Assembly (NCBI GenBank): GCA_012927625.1 | Contig: JABBOV010000012.1 | Span: forward strand, 62,001-126,000 | From: Glaciimonas sp. | GTDB taxonomy: Bacteria > Pseudomonadota > Gammaproteobacteria > Burkholderiales > Burkholderiaceae_D | DNA length: 64,000 nucleotides | Reading direction: 5' to 3' | Shown: positions 19,635-29,242 of the stretch, in pieces | Layout: every line of letters starts with the position of its first letter | How positions within the stretch are numbered: the first letter of the stretch is position 1 | Notes under the pieces: generated by a model | Told to the model about the DNA's origin: nothing | Databases searched by the model: none | What the model saw: only the letters and a program-made list of their open reading frames with translations | Program-made: the position numbers and the translations under genes

Positions 19635-19674
19635 AAAAAAACAGGCGGGCAGTGCCGAAGCCCTGCCCGCCTGT
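19635..19674 (-). terminator. Intrinsic terminator of glnA
   Basis: Twelve-bp GC-rich arms, 19641-19652 (ACAGGCGGGCAG) and 19663-19674, pair perfectly around a 10-bp loop. On the minus strand they are followed by a run of seven T. It lies about 60 bp after the glnA stop. Confidence 0.93.
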
Positions 19675-19736
19675 TTCTTGTTTGACATTGGAGTCGATCT
19701 TTTGACTGCCCTCAATCAAATGTTATGCCGAGTAAT

Positions 19737-21152
19737 TTATGACGAGTAATACATATCAAATTCAACTGGGTGCGTCGTCATCCGAATGCGCTGCACTTCA
19801 GTCATTTTCAGTTCCAAATATGCATCAATCATGCTGTCGCTGAAAACACCACCGCGGGTCAGGAATTCGCGGTCCTGGTCCAGTGCTTCCAGTGCCTGCT
19901 CAAGCGAAGAACATACGGTCGGGATCAGTGCTTCTTCTTCAGGCGGCAAATGGTATAGATCTTTGGTCGCTGCTTCGCCCGGATGAATCTTGTTTTGCAC
20001 GCCGTCCAGGCCCGCCATCAACAGAGCGGCGAAGCACAGGTACGGGTTAGCCAGAGGATCCGGGAAACGTGCTTCAACCCTACGTCCCTTTGGATTTGCC
20101 ACATGCGGAATACGGATTGAAGCAGAACGATTGCGGGCCGAATATGCCAGCTTGACCGGCGCTTCATAGCCTGGAACCAGACGCTTGTAAGAGTTGGTGC
20201 CAGGGTTGGTGATCGCGTTCAAAGCGCGCGCATGCTTGATAATGCCGCCGATGTAATACAGCGCGAAATCCGATAAGCCGGCATAGCCGTCGCCTGCAAA
20301 CAGGTTTTTGCCGTCTTTCCAAACCGATTGATGCACATGCATGCCGGAACCGTTGTCGCCAACCAGCGGCTTCGGCATGAAAGTTGCTGTTTTACCATAG
20401 GTGTGGGCAACATTCCAAACCACGTATTTCATGTTCTGGGTCCAGTCCGCACGCTCAACCAGGGTCGAGAATTTGGTGCCAATTTCATTCTGCCCGGCAC
20501 CGCCGACTTCGTGGTGATGCACTTCAACCGGAATACCGAGGCCTTCCAGAATCAGACACATTTCAGAACGCATGTCCTGGAAGCTGTCAACTGGCGGCAC
20601 TGGGAAATAACCACCCTTGACAGCCGGACGATGGCCGCTGTTGCCGCCTTCAAGCTTGGCGCCGGTCGACCAGGATGCTTCATCCGAATCGATCTTGACG
20701 AAACAGCCGGACATATCGACGTTCCAGCGCACACTATCAAAAATAAAGAACTCAGGCTCAGGGCCAAAGTAAGCGGTGTCGCCCAGGCCGGATGATTTCA
20801 AGTAGGCTTCAGCGCGTTTGGCGATCGAGCGTGGGTCGCGGTCATAGCCCTTGCCATCGGACGGCTCGATCACGTCGCACTGCATGAACAAGGTGGTTTC
20901 TTCCATGAACGGATCGATATTGGCAGTTGACGGATCGGGCATCAGCAACATGTCGGATGCTTCAATACCTTTCCAGCCAGCGACCGAAGAACCATCGAAT
21001 GCATGGCCGGACTCGAATTTGTCCATATCAAAATGAGATACCGGAACAGTTACGTGCTGTTCTTTACCCCTTGTATCTGCAAAGCGAAAATCAACGAATT
21101 TAACTTCATTGTCTTTGGCCATCTTCAAGACTTCTGCCGCTGTCATTGCCAT
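19737..21152 (-). CDS. glnA: Glutamine synthetase type I
   Basis: 471 residues, close to the 469 of enteric GlnA. Signatures: EGSHAFDGSS-like [17 protein letters not shown] near 48-65, the metal/ATP region with [14 protein letters not shown] near 210, and the adenylylation loop DLYHLPPEE with its Tyr near 400. It makes glutamine from glutamate, ammonia and ATP in a dodecamer and is controlled by adenylylation. Upstream lie a sigma-54 promoter (21325-21341) and an NtrC box (21416-21432), with ntrBC downstream on the same strand, so it is part of the nitrogen regulon. Confidence 0.97.
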   Translation of the reverse strand: MAMTAAEVLKMAKDNEVKFVDFRFADTRGKEQHVTVPVSHFDMDKFESGHAFDGSSVAGWKGIEASDMLLMPDPSTANIDPFMEETTLFMQCDVIEPSDGKGYDRDPRSIAKRAEAYLKSSGLGDTAYFGPEPEFFIFDSVRWNVDMSGCFVKIDSDEASWSTGAKLEGGNSGHRPAVKGGYFPVPPVDSFQDMRSEMCLILEGLGIPVEVHHHEVGGAGQNEIGTKFSTLVERADWTQNMKYVVWNVAHTYGKTATFMPKPLVGDNGSGMHVHQSVWKDGKNLFAGDGYAGLSDFALYYIGGIIKHARALNAITNPGTNSYKRLVPGYEAPVKLAYSARNRSASIRIPHVANPKGRRVEARFPDPLANPYLCFAALLMAGLDGVQNKIHPGEAATKDLYHLPPEEEALIPTVCSSLEQALEALDQDREFLTRGGVFSDSMIDAYLELKMTEVQRIRMTTHPVEFDMYYSS

Positions 21153-21324
21153 GCGAAACTCCTCAATAAGAGATAAAAATAATTCGAATTATGTATTAAG
21201 CCAACATGTGTTAAGCCAACTATTGGGCCAACCGTTGTGCCAACGATGCTCGGCCCCGCTATGCCAATTCACTTGCCAACACCAGCGCACATGCCCAGTG
21301 CGATCGGACTTCAACGAAAGATCA

Positions 21325-21341
21325 TAGCAGATTCCATGCCA
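21325..21341 (-). promoter_or_regulatory. Sigma-54 promoter of glnA
   Basis: The minus strand reads TGGCATGGAATCTGCTA, with GG and GC at the required spacing and only two changes from TGGCACG-N4-TTGCTA. The predicted start near 21316 leaves a leader of about 160 nt to the glnA ATG. Confidence 0.75.
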
Positions 21342-21415
21342 TGAACTTCCACTTCACAAGACATTAATCAGGTCGGTTTTACAAGGCAATTCACACATTG
21401 GGCAAGCCACCGAGT

Positions 21416-21432
21416 CGCACCATCTTGGTGCA
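21416..21432. promoter_or_regulatory. NtrC-binding site upstream of glnA
   Basis: CGCACCATCTTGGTGCA matches the palindromic NtrC consensus TGCACCA-N3-TGGTGCA at all but one base. Its centre is about 108 bp upstream of the predicted start, the spacing known for the glnAp2 enhancer of enterics. Confidence 0.85.
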
Positions 21433-21593
21433 AATAAAATATTAAGCGCTACTTTAGTGCGTTAATCTAAAAATATCTTGTTTCGCATCAAAACAGTGCG
21501 GGCAATCCCAGGACAATTGCCGCCAATGATCTGCATGTAATTTCGTTTCACGCATTATAATTATTTTACCGATCCTACAATGCAAGGCTGAAT

Positions 21594-22055
21594 ATGAATC
21601 CTCGTGACATTCTTGCCGTCGCGAGACAGCGCGGCACAGAGCAGTCCTTTCCCTATGCCGGTGCGGTCACGCCCGAGGAAGCGTTTGCTTTATTGCAGGC
21701 GAACATCAAGGTCAAGCTCATCGACGTGCGCACCAATGCCGAACGCGACTGGGTCGGAAAAGTCGACATTAATGATATCCAGCATGCAGCAGTGCAGTGG
21801 AACATCTATCCAGGCGGCAGCCCGAATTCGGATTTCCTGGCGCAGTTACAGCAGGTAGCCGGTAAGGATAGTATCCTGTTGTTCCTGTGCCGCTCTGGGG
21901 TACGTTCGCGCCATGCGGCCAAACTAGCCACGGAGAATGATTACCTGCACTGCTTCGATATTCTGGAAGGCTTCGAAGGCAACAAGAACGCCGACGGCCA
22001 TCGCAAAACTGTAGGCGGCTGGTGTCATGCCGAACTGCCCTGGGTCGGTGCCTGA
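21594..22055 (+). CDS. Rhodanese-like domain protein
   Basis: 153 residues, a single rhodanese domain (about 25-145). The active-site loop is LFLCRSGVRSRHAAKLA with Cys99, a six-residue loop of sulfurtransferase type. VKLIDVRTNAERDWVGKV near 40-57 is the usual N-terminal CH2-like motif. It could carry persulfide sulfur in the cytoplasm; its acceptor is unknown. It is 160 bp upstream of moaA on the same strand, so a role in sulfur supply for molybdopterin is possible but unproven. The upstream region is the glnA control region on the other strand. Confidence 0.85.
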   Translation: MNPRDILAVARQRGTEQSFPYAGAVTPEEAFALLQANIKVKLIDVRTNAERDWVGKVDINDIQHAAVQWNIYPGGSPNSDFLAQLQQVAGKDSILLFLCRSGVRSRHAAKLATENDYLHCFDILEGFEGNKNADGHRKTVGGWCHAELPWVGA

Positions 22056-22215
22056 TGCAATCAAAGTAAGGGAAAACCAGGCGATGCGGCACCCGCGCAG
22101 CGGTCCCGGAGCATCCGCTGGGATACACAACAATATGGCTGCGCAAGTCATGCAAACCTGCATCGGAAGACAGCAACGATAACGACGCTACCAGCACCAA
22201 CTTAAACCAGATGCC

Positions 22216-23331
22216 ATGACTGAAAAATTTATCCCGCTGACGGATTACCGCAACCGCAATAACGTACCTGAGATACCGTCGGTACTCGAAGCGCCGAGCG
22301 GCCTGTTAAGCGATTCATTAAAGCGTCCCTTGCGTGATCTACGCATTTCCGTCACCGATCATTGCAACTTCCGCTGTGTGTATTGCATGCCGAAAGAAAT
22401 GTTCGACAAGGATTACGCTTTTCTACCGCACAGCGCGTTGTTGAGCTTTGAAGAAATAACTCGACTCGCCGCAATATTCATCCGTCATGGCGTCGAAAAA
22501 ATTCGATTGACCGGAGGCGAACCGCTGCTGCGCAAAAATATCGAGCGCTTAATCGGCATGCTCAGTAGCCTGCGCACACCCGATGGCCGCGAACTGGACT
22601 TGACCCTGACCACCAACGGTTCGCTGCTGGCGAAAAAGGCACAGCTGTTGAAGGATGCCGGTTTGAAGCGCGTCACGGTGTCGCTCGATGCACTCGACGA
22701 CGCGACATTCAAGCGTATGAACGATGTCGATTTTCCCGTAACGGATGTACTGGCGGGAATTGATGCCGCGCATCAAGCCGGGCTAGGCCCGATCAAAATC
22801 AATATGGTGGTTAAACGCGGCATGAACGAGCAGGAAATCCTGCCGATGGCGCGCCACTTCAAGGGTTCGCCTTACATCCTGCGCTTGATCGAATACATGG
22901 ACGTCGGTGCATCCAACGGCTGGAAGATGGATGAAGTCATCCCATCGGCCGAGGTGGTGCGTCGCATCCATGCCGAACTGCCGTTGCAGCAAGTTGCGCC
23001 CAACTATCCGGGCGAAACCGCCGGGCGTTGGCGTTATCAGGATGGCGGCGGTGAAATCGGCGTAATTTCCAGCGTCACGCAAGCGTTTTGCCACGACTGC
23101 AACCGTGCCAGGCTATCGACCGAAGGCAAGCTTTACACCTGTCTGTTCGCCGGTGCCGGGCACGACTTTCGCGCGCTGTTGCGCGGCAATCGCAGCGATA
23201 GTGAAATCTCCAACGCGGTGGCGCAGATCTGGCGCGTCCGCAACGACCGTTATTCGGAACTGCGCAGCGCCAACACATCCGATTTGCCGCCAGCGATCAG
23301 GAAAGTCGAGATGTCGTATATCGGTGGGTAG
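22216..23331 (+). CDS. moaA: GTP 3',8-cyclase (molybdenum cofactor biosynthesis protein A)
   Basis: 371 residues. The radical-SAM cluster is CNFRCVYC (Cys50, 54, 57). The C-terminal cluster motif [18 protein letters not shown] lies near 290-307, and the protein ends in Gly-Gly, essential in this family. An N-terminal extension of about 35 residues precedes the core. It converts GTP to 3',8-cyclo-H2GTP, the first step of Moco synthesis. The 160 bp before it showed no structure I could assign to a Moco riboswitch. mobA and moeA follow on the same strand. Confidence 0.96.
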   Translation: MTEKFIPLTDYRNRNNVPEIPSVLEAPSGLLSDSLKRPLRDLRISVTDHCNFRCVYCMPKEMFDKDYAFLPHSALLSFEEITRLAAIFIRHGVEKIRLTGGEPLLRKNIERLIGMLSSLRTPDGRELDLTLTTNGSLLAKKAQLLKDAGLKRVTVSLDALDDATFKRMNDVDFPVTDVLAGIDAAHQAGLGPIKINMVVKRGMNEQEILPMARHFKGSPYILRLIEYMDVGASNGWKMDEVIPSAEVVRRIHAELPLQQVAPNYPGETAGRWRYQDGGGEIGVISSVTQAFCHDCNRARLSTEGKLYTCLFAGAGHDFRALLRGNRSDSEISNAVAQIWRVRNDRYSELRSANTSDLPPAIRKVEMSYIGG

Positions 23332-23340
23332 CAATTTCAA

Positions 23341-23362
23341 GCGCGGGTTACACCGGCCCTAC
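23341..23362. repeat. Short dispersed repeat after moaA
   Basis: GCGCGGGTTACACCGGCCCTAC is nearly identical (20 of 22 bases by hand count) to 37032-37053, another intergenic site. It looks like one arm of a small palindromic repeat. Confidence 0.6.
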
Positions 23363-23425
23363 CCTCAAAAGTACAGATGAGCGTGCCCATATCCCATATA
23401 TGTAAACTTACAAAATTGGACTTCA

Positions 23426-24022
23426 ATGATTAAACAGGAATGCATCACCGGCCTGATTCTGGCTGGCGGCCGCGGCTCCCGCATGGGCCATGTGGATAAA
23501 GGCTTGCAACCATTTCGCGATGCGCCGATGGCGCTGCATGTGATGCTGCGCCTGTCGCCGCAAGTAGGTGACCTGATGATCAATGCGAACCAGAACCTGG
23601 CACCCTATGAAAGTTTTGGGGTGCCGGTATGGCCGGATGAGTTCGGCTCTTTCGCCGGGCCGCTAGCCGGCCTGCAGACGGGACTGAACCATTGCTCTAC
23701 GCCTTATCTGGTCACCGCGCCATGCGATACGCCGTTTTTGCCAACCGATCTGGTGGCGCGCCTGTCTACCGCGCTTGAGGCCGCAGATGCTGACCTGGCC
23801 GTTGCGGTTACGGGCGCAGGTCCGACACGCCAGCCGCATCCGGTGTTTTGCCTTTTGAAGACATTGCTACTGCCGCAACTGACCGATTATCTACAAGGCG
23901 GCGGTCGCAAAGTCGATGGCTGGTACGCCAATCTGAAAACCGTCGAAGTGCAATTCGAAGATGAAGCAGCCTTCCGCAACATCAATACGCTGGAAGAATT
24001 ACGCCAGTTCGAAGTCCTGTAA
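23426..24022 (+). CDS. mobA: Molybdenum cofactor guanylyltransferase
   Basis: 198 residues, a normal MobA length. The nucleotidyltransferase signature LAGGRGSRMGHVDKGLQPF at residues about 12-30 and the TAPCDTPFLPTDL motif near 98-110 bind GTP and metal. It attaches GMP to Mo-molybdopterin to give the guanine-dinucleotide cofactor used by DMSO-reductase-family enzymes such as nitrate reductase. It sits between moaA and moeA, 41 bp before the latter, probably one transcript. Confidence 0.94.
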   Translation: MIKQECITGLILAGGRGSRMGHVDKGLQPFRDAPMALHVMLRLSPQVGDLMINANQNLAPYESFGVPVWPDEFGSFAGPLAGLQTGLNHCSTPYLVTAPCDTPFLPTDLVARLSTALEAADADLAVAVTGAGPTRQPHPVFCLLKTLLLPQLTDYLQGGGRKVDGWYANLKTVEVQFEDEAAFRNINTLEELRQFEVL

Positions 24023-24063
24023 TCCGATTCAAATCAACTCCCTTTTTAGCACCTTCTCCTGCC

Positions 24064-25356
24064 ATGACCGAAACCCACCGAGCCTTGTCCGACGTTGTCA
24101 GTTGCCTGTCCGATTACGACCCTGACGCGTTGCCGGTTGTGCTCGCGCAACAGGTCATCCGCAGTTTCATCCAGCCGGTAAATGCAATCGAAAAAGTCGC
24201 GATCCGCGCCGCGCTGGATCGCATATTGGCGACCGACATCGTCTCGCCCATCAATGTGCCGGCACATGACAATTCGGCCATGGATGGCTACGCGTTGCGT
24301 GGCAGCGATCTGATTGTCGATACGGACCTGACCTTGCGCGTGATCGGCAGCGCCTACGCCGGCCGCATATACGAGGGCGTGGTTGGCAGCGGCGAATGCG
24401 TGCGCATCATGACGGGCGGCGTGATGCCGGACGGCTGCGATACAGTAGTACCGCAAGAGTTCACGCACAATGCAACCCACGATAGCGTCACGCTGCCCGT
24501 CGGCGTGGTCAAGACCGGCGACAATCGCCGCCTGACAGGCGAAGATTTAGCAGTCGATCAAGCCGCACTGCAGCAAGGCAAAATCCTGCGTCCCGCCGAT
24601 CTGGGTTTGCTGGCCTCGCTCGGCGTTGCCGAAGTGCCGGTACAGCGCCGCCTGCGGGTAGCGTTTTTTTCCACCGGCGACGAACTGCGCTCAATTGGCG
24701 AACCGCTGGATGCCGGCTGCATCTACGACAGCAACCGCTACACGCTGTACGGCATGTTGACCAGGCTCGGCTGCGACTTGATCGACATGGGCGTGATCAA
24801 GGATGATCCGGCCGCGCTTGAAGCGGCCTTTCGCAACGCGTGCGAAAACGCCGACGCTGTCATCACCTCCGGCGGCGTCTCGGTCGGCGCGGCTGACTAC
24901 ACCAAGCAAATAATGGCGCAATTGGGCGACGTTACGTTCTGGAAAATCGGCATGCGCCCGGGTCGCCCGATGGCTTTCGGCCGCATCAATTCGAACGGCA
25001 AAAGCGCCATTCTGTTCGGCTTGCCCGGTAATCCGGTCGCCGTTATGGTGACGTTTTATTTTTTGGTGCGCGACGCGCTGCTGCACATGATGGGTGCCAA
25101 CGCAGCAGCGCTGCCGCTGCTGCGCGCCCGCGCACAATCGGCGATTCGCAAAAAAGCCGGCCGCACCGAATATCAGCGCGGCATCCTGTCAACCGATGCC
25201 AGCGGCCAACAGCAGGTACGCATCACCGGCAGCCAAGGCTCCGGTATTTTGCGCTCGATGTCGGAAGCCAATTGCATGGTGGTGCTGCATCATGAACAAG
25301 GCAATGTAGCGGCAGGAGATGCAGTCGATGTGTTGCTGTTCGAGGGTTTGCTGTAA
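24064..25356 (+). CDS. moeA: Molybdopterin molybdenumtransferase
   Basis: 430 residues. MoeA N-terminal/linker region (about 30-180) with PAHDNSAMDGYALRG near 69-83 and MTGGVMPDGCDTVVPQE near 116-132. The MPT-binding domain contains FFSTGDEL, YDSNRY, TSGGVSVGAADY near 270-281 and FGLPGNPVAVMV near 316. A C-terminal domain IV follows. It inserts molybdate into adenylylated molybdopterin. It is the last gene of the moa-mob-moe run and converges on norD, with an AT-rich repeat in the gap. Confidence 0.96.
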   Translation: MTETHRALSDVVSCLSDYDPDALPVVLAQQVIRSFIQPVNAIEKVAIRAALDRILATDIVSPINVPAHDNSAMDGYALRGSDLIVDTDLTLRVIGSAYAGRIYEGVVGSGECVRIMTGGVMPDGCDTVVPQEFTHNATHDSVTLPVGVVKTGDNRRLTGEDLAVDQAALQQGKILRPADLGLLASLGVAEVPVQRRLRVAFFSTGDELRSIGEPLDAGCIYDSNRYTLYGMLTRLGCDLIDMGVIKDDPAALEAAFRNACENADAVITSGGVSVGAADYTKQIMAQLGDVTFWKIGMRPGRPMAFGRINSNGKSAILFGLPGNPVAVMVTFYFLVRDALLHMMGANAAALPLLRARAQSAIRKKAGRTEYQRGILSTDASGQQQVRITGSQGSGILRSMSEANCMVVLHHEQGNVAAGDAVDVLLFEGLL

Positions 25357-25370
25357 CAGGTTTTAGAAAA

Positions 25371-25446
25371 TATACACAGTCATGTATGCTTAAAAATACT
25401 ATACTTTCCGCATTAAAATTATGCGAAAAGTAAAAATACTCCCTGT
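25371..25446. repeat. AT-rich palindromic repeat (copy A)
   Basis: 76 bp between convergent moeA and norD. It contains the hairpin CCGCATTAAAATTATGCG and the end TAAAAATACTCCC. It aligns without gaps to 36914-36989 at about 57 of 76 positions by hand count. It may act as a two-way terminator or be a mobile palindromic element. Confidence 0.75.
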
Positions 25447-25541
25447 TTTATTTGAAAAATTATTGCTATTTAACCGGCCTGGAAATTAAGAACGACATGG
25501 TGCACTGCGACAAGAACTACGTCAGTTTGAAAATTTTTTAT

Positions 25542-27383
25542 TCAATTCGCGCCAGTCAGTTGCACATACAGGCGCGGCAGCACCTGCGGCAGTTCAGCTG
25601 CGTTTCTGACCATGACATAACCGTTGGCGCCAAACAGATGCGGTAGATAATCGCCGGCTTTTTCATCGATAGTCACGCAAAATGGCGTCAAGCCGAGACG
25701 GCGGGCTTCCTGGATTGCGACCCGGGTGTCTTCGATGCCGTAGCGGCCTTCATATTTATCAAGATCGTTCGGCTTGCCATCGGTCAAAATCAACAACAAG
25801 CGGCGGGTCGATTTCTGTTTTGACAGAATCGCTGCGGAGTGGCGAATTGCCGCTCCCATGCGGGTATAAAAGCCGGGCTTGAGGGCCGCCAGCCGCCCAC
25901 GAATGGTATCGTTGTAGCGCTCATCGAAACCTTTGAGCAAATGAAAACGAATATTCTGGCGCCGCACCGAAGAAAAACCGTACAGCGCAAAACGGTCGCC
26001 CGTGGCCGCCAGCGATTCTCCAAACAACAACAGGCTGTCGCGAATGACATCGATCACCCGTGCCGAATTATTGATCCAGGCATCGGTCGATAGCGACAAA
26101 TCGGCTAGCAGCAAACAAGACAAGTCACGCAACTGTTTGCGGTTGTCGATATACAGTCCCGGCTCGGCAATCGGCGCACCGCTAGCCTTTTCCGCTGCGT
26201 AGCGCACACAGGCATCCAGATCCAGGTCGCTGCCGGAAACCTGGCCCTTGAGCCTGGATGGCGCCGTGCTCAAGGATTGAAACTGGTTACGCAAGCGCTT
26301 CGCTGTGGCGCGCAAGGCGGGTGGCAATGCGCAGGGTTCGGCATCGCGCGCCAGCATCATTTGCAGGCGGCAATGGGCCGGTTGCAATTGCTGTTTGCGG
26401 TAATGCCACTCCGGCAGCAGGATGCCGTCTGCCAGCACAAAATCGTCATCCGATTCAGCCGGCAGATCGAGATCAAAACGGATCCGGCTGGCGGTGGTCT
26501 TGCCATCGTTGGCGACACTGAGAAAATCGAGATCGTTGGCGGCCTTGGCAGCATCATCGTTCTCATCCTCATCCAGCGACCGGTTAACCTTCACATATTC
26601 AGCCCATGAAAATAAACTTTCGGCGCGAAATAGCAACATGAAAGGGCTTTTGTTTTCTGGCATATCGACCGCTTTGGCGCGGCGTTTGCGGGCTTCGACA
26701 TCGGTGCTGACCTTGCTGCCTTCCGGCTGCTGGGGCACGTTCTGCCGTGATTTTGGCTGCGCGCCCAGTGCCACCGGCGGCTCTGGGTGCAACCATAGCG
26801 GCACCGGGGCCGGCGGATTTTTGCCTGCTGTAAAGTCTGCGACGGAACCCGGCTGACATAAGGCAGCCCGAATCGCACTCTCTGCGGCAGCATCCAGCGG
26901 CGCCAAGCTAGCGGGGTCTGTGCGCTGCGCCAATATTGCATCGCGCAGCCGTCGGTAGCGTTCCCGCATGCCGGGCAGCGCTTGCAGCGTGGCTAGCACA
27001 GCCTTTTGATTGCGCACAATCCAGCCCGCTTCGGGCGCAACATCATGGGCTGCCAACGCGATCAGCCACAGGTACAACTCGCGGTTTTGGGTGCGCTCGG
27101 GAAAGGTGTCGATCCAGGCCGGCAGGTACAAGGTGGTCTCGTCAAGCCAGGCCAGTTCCACTTTCTGACCGACGCCGGCAACCCGCTCCAGCCATTTGCG
27201 TCTGGCGCCGTGCGCGGTAGCGGTGCCGGCACTAATGGTCAGCCCGGCATCGCCACCCAGCGCCCGGAAAAAAACCGGTGCAATGCGCTCAATTTCCTTC
27301 AGATTAATCCGCGCTTTGGGATAGCCCTGATACGCGGTGCGCGTGATCAGCTTGTCCCACAGACCGCCAATGAATTGTTCCAT
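25542..27383 (-). CDS. norD: Nitric oxide reductase accessory protein NorD (VWA domain)
   Basis: 613 residues. The N-terminal region (1-400) is the CbbO/NorD type, starting MEQFIGGLWDKLITR. The C-terminal von Willebrand A domain has a MIDAS motif in LLADLSLSTDAW (about 433) and LILTDGKPNDLDKYEGRYG near 545. NorD works with the AAA+ protein NorQ, probably to mature or insert the metal centre of NorB. The start at 27383 has an upstream AGGG and matches the family N-terminus, yet it overlaps the end of the preceding Fe-S gene by 80 bp. Last gene of the nor operon. Confidence 0.93.
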   Translation of the reverse strand: MEQFIGGLWDKLITRTAYQGYPKARINLKEIERIAPVFFRALGGDAGLTISAGTATAHGARRKWLERVAGVGQKVELAWLDETTLYLPAWIDTFPERTQNRELYLWLIALAAHDVAPEAGWIVRNQKAVLATLQALPGMRERYRRLRDAILAQRTDPASLAPLDAAAESAIRAALCQPGSVADFTAGKNPPAPVPLWLHPEPPVALGAQPKSRQNVPQQPEGSKVSTDVEARKRRAKAVDMPENKSPFMLLFRAESLFSWAEYVKVNRSLDEDENDDAAKAANDLDFLSVANDGKTTASRIRFDLDLPAESDDDFVLADGILLPEWHYRKQQLQPAHCRLQMMLARDAEPCALPPALRATAKRLRNQFQSLSTAPSRLKGQVSGSDLDLDACVRYAAEKASGAPIAEPGLYIDNRKQLRDLSCLLLADLSLSTDAWINNSARVIDVIRDSLLLFGESLAATGDRFALYGFSSVRRQNIRFHLLKGFDERYNDTIRGRLAALKPGFYTRMGAAIRHSAAILSKQKSTRRLLLILTDGKPNDLDKYEGRYGIEDTRVAIQEARRLGLTPFCVTIDEKAGDYLPHLFGANGYVMVRNAAELPQVLPRLYVQLTGAN

Positions 27384-28410
27384 TTAATACCCTTTCTGTG
27401 CCTTTCCGGCGGTCGGAGTGTGCGGGATCTTCACGCAGGAGCGCTATTTGTATGGTGCGCGCCCGTGCAGTGCTGCCATTCAAAGCCGCTTCCGATTCGG
27501 CTCTGGCTTCGTGTACCCAGTGCAGCAAGGTGCCGCCTGGATTATCGGTCTGAGTTTGCTCGCAGGCATCGACGCACTGGCCGCACTGCACGCAGGCAAA
27601 CATCAGGCGCTTCACACTGCGGGGATTGAGCCGCATCGGGCACACGTGATCGCAGGCCGAATAGCAACTGCTGCAATCCTTGGCGCGCTCACGCTCGAAA
27701 CCGACCACCATGGCTTTTTTGTTGCCCATCCACGCCAAGCTTTGAAATAAACCGACAGCGCAGCCGTAACGGCAAAACAGGTGACGCGCAAACATGAATT
27801 CGACAAAAAAAGCCAGGCTGCCGGCAGTCAGAAAAATGGCTTGATTACGCGTCAGCGTGCGATGCCAAAGATTGCCGTAGATCTCGAATGGCGGCAGCAA
27901 ATAAGTCAGTAGAACCACCGCCCACAGCAGCGAAAAACCAATCACCAGCGGCACCACCGCGCACCACCAGATCGCATCTTTGCGCGTTTCGCTGCCGTCT
28001 GGATTGCGCGCCGGTAGCGGCTCCGGGTCCCACAAGCTTTGCTTGCCGATAGCCCGTCGCAAGGTCTGGTTGATGGTTTCGACTACTGAAAAATGAGGGC
28101 AAAGCCAGCCGCAGTACAGGCGGCCCCACTTCCAGCTAACGAAAATCAGCGTGCCGCCAATCGCCAGCAGCGGTAGAAATCCGCGCAATACGATATTGGC
28201 TGCCGCCTGATTCGATGAAATCCGCCCCGCAATAAAAGCATCCAGCCCGAGCGTCCAGTTGAAGCCGAACAGAATGAAATGCTTCAGGTTCAAGTCCAGC
28301 CGGAATATATCGAATACCGGCGCCAGGATGAACAGAATAAAAAACCCGGCTTGGGTAAACTGACGCCAACGCTGCACCGGCAGACCGGTCGCGGACTGCC
28401 CAGTGTTCAT
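27304..28410 (-). CDS. NapH/NosR-like membrane 4Fe-4S ferredoxin protein in the nor operon
   Basis: 368 residues. About five hydrophobic segments (around 20-36, 45-60, 75-93, 148-170 and 190-205). Cys motifs RLYCGWLCP near 98-105 and CRYGCAVG near 213-220 resemble the CxxxCP pairs of NapH/NosR/CcoG. Two [4Fe-4S] motifs follow, CSSCYSACDHVCPM and CVQCGQCVDAC near 240-290. It probably moves electrons across or along the inner membrane. It overlaps norQ by 4 bp (ATGA) and norD by 80 bp; the last 26 residues are read out of frame with norD and look unstructured. Its role in NO reduction is inferred from position only. Confidence 0.85.
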   Translation of the reverse strand: MNTGQSATGLPVQRWRQFTQAGFFILFILAPVFDIFRLDLNLKHFILFGFNWTLGLDAFIAGRISSNQAAANIVLRGFLPLLAIGGTLIFVSWKWGRLYCGWLCPHFSVVETINQTLRRAIGKQSLWDPEPLPARNPDGSETRKDAIWWCAVVPLVIGFSLLWAVVLLTYLLPPFEIYGNLWHRTLTRNQAIFLTAGSLAFFVEFMFARHLFCRYGCAVGLFQSLAWMGNKKAMVVGFERERAKDCSSCYSACDHVCPMRLNPRSVKRLMFACVQCGQCVDACEQTQTDNPGGTLLHWVHEARAESEAALNGSTARARTIQIALLREDPAHSDRRKGTERVLNGTIHWRSVGQADHAHRVSGLSQSAD

Positions 28411-29222
28411 CGTCCGAAGGTTGCCTTGACCACTTCCAGTAAAGCCGTGGCAGTGTCGGCGTCATCGGTCAGCGGCTCGATCAGGGCGGCTTCGCAAGCC
28501 GTCACCGGGTCGCAACCGGCCTTGATCAGAGTGGCTGCGTATACCAGCAAACGGGTCGATGCAGCTTCTTCCAGATCGTGATCCTTCAACTGACGGAAAT
28601 GCCCGACCAACGACACCAGACGCTGCGCCAGCAGAGAATCGATGCCGGTTTCAGTAACAATAATCTGTTGCTCCAGCTCGGCCGGCGGAAAATTAAAACT
28701 GATTGCGATAAAACGTTGGCGCGTCGATGGCTTCAGGCTCTTCAGCAAATTCTGATAACCGGGATTGTACGAAACCACTAGCATGAAATCATCCGGCGCA
28801 TGCAACTCTTCGCCGGTGCGCTCGATCGGTAGAATGCGCCGATCATCTGTCAAAGGGTGCAACACCACCGTGGTGTCCTTGCGCGCCTCGACCACTTCAT
28901 CCAGATAACAGATGCCGCCTTCGCGCACTGCACGGGTGAGCGGACCGTCGGACCAGATAGTTTGACCGTCGCCGATCAGGTGCCGCCCAACCAGATCGGC
29001 CGCGGTCAGATCGTCATGGCAGGCAACGGTGATGAGAGGCCGCGCCAGTCTGGCAGCCATATGGGCGACAAAACGCGTCTTGCCGCAACCGGTCGGGCCT
29101 TTGATCAGCAGCGGCAGGCGATTGTGAAATGCATATTCGAACAACGTGCACTCATTGCCGACCGGCTGGTAAAACGGAATGACTATCTTAGCCAAGAGGC
29201 CAGCTGCAGTCCTGTCGTTCAT
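28407..29222 (-). CDS. norQ: AAA+ ATPase NorQ (CbbQ/NirQ/NorQ family)
   Basis: 271 residues. MoxR-type AAA+ with Walker A LLIKGPTGCGKTRFV near 35-48 and Walker B GGICYLDEVVEA near 96-107; VSYNPGYQNLLKSLKPSTRQRF near 150-171 is highly typical of the CbbQ/NorQ family. With NorD it activates the NO reductase complex, probably by chaperoning metal insertion. The GGAG site precedes the ATG at 29222. Tight coupling (4-bp overlap) to the NapH-like gene downstream. Confidence 0.94.
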   Translation of the reverse strand: MNDRTAAGLLAKIVIPFYQPVGNECTLFEYAFHNRLPLLIKGPTGCGKTRFVAHMAARLARPLITVACHDDLTAADLVGRHLIGDGQTIWSDGPLTRAVREGGICYLDEVVEARKDTTVVLHPLTDDRRILPIERTGEELHAPDDFMLVVSYNPGYQNLLKSLKPSTRQRFIAISFNFPPAELEQQIIVTETGIDSLLAQRLVSLVGHFRQLKDHDLEEAASTRLLVYAATLIKAGCDPVTACEAALIEPLTDDADTATALLEVVKATFGR

Positions 29223-29242
29223 TTACATCTCCAGTTAAATTA

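Noticed and set aside
22056-22215. Possible Moco riboswitch before moaA
   Set aside because: Only a weak 6-bp stem (CAGCGG/CCGCTG) was found and I could not match the known consensus.
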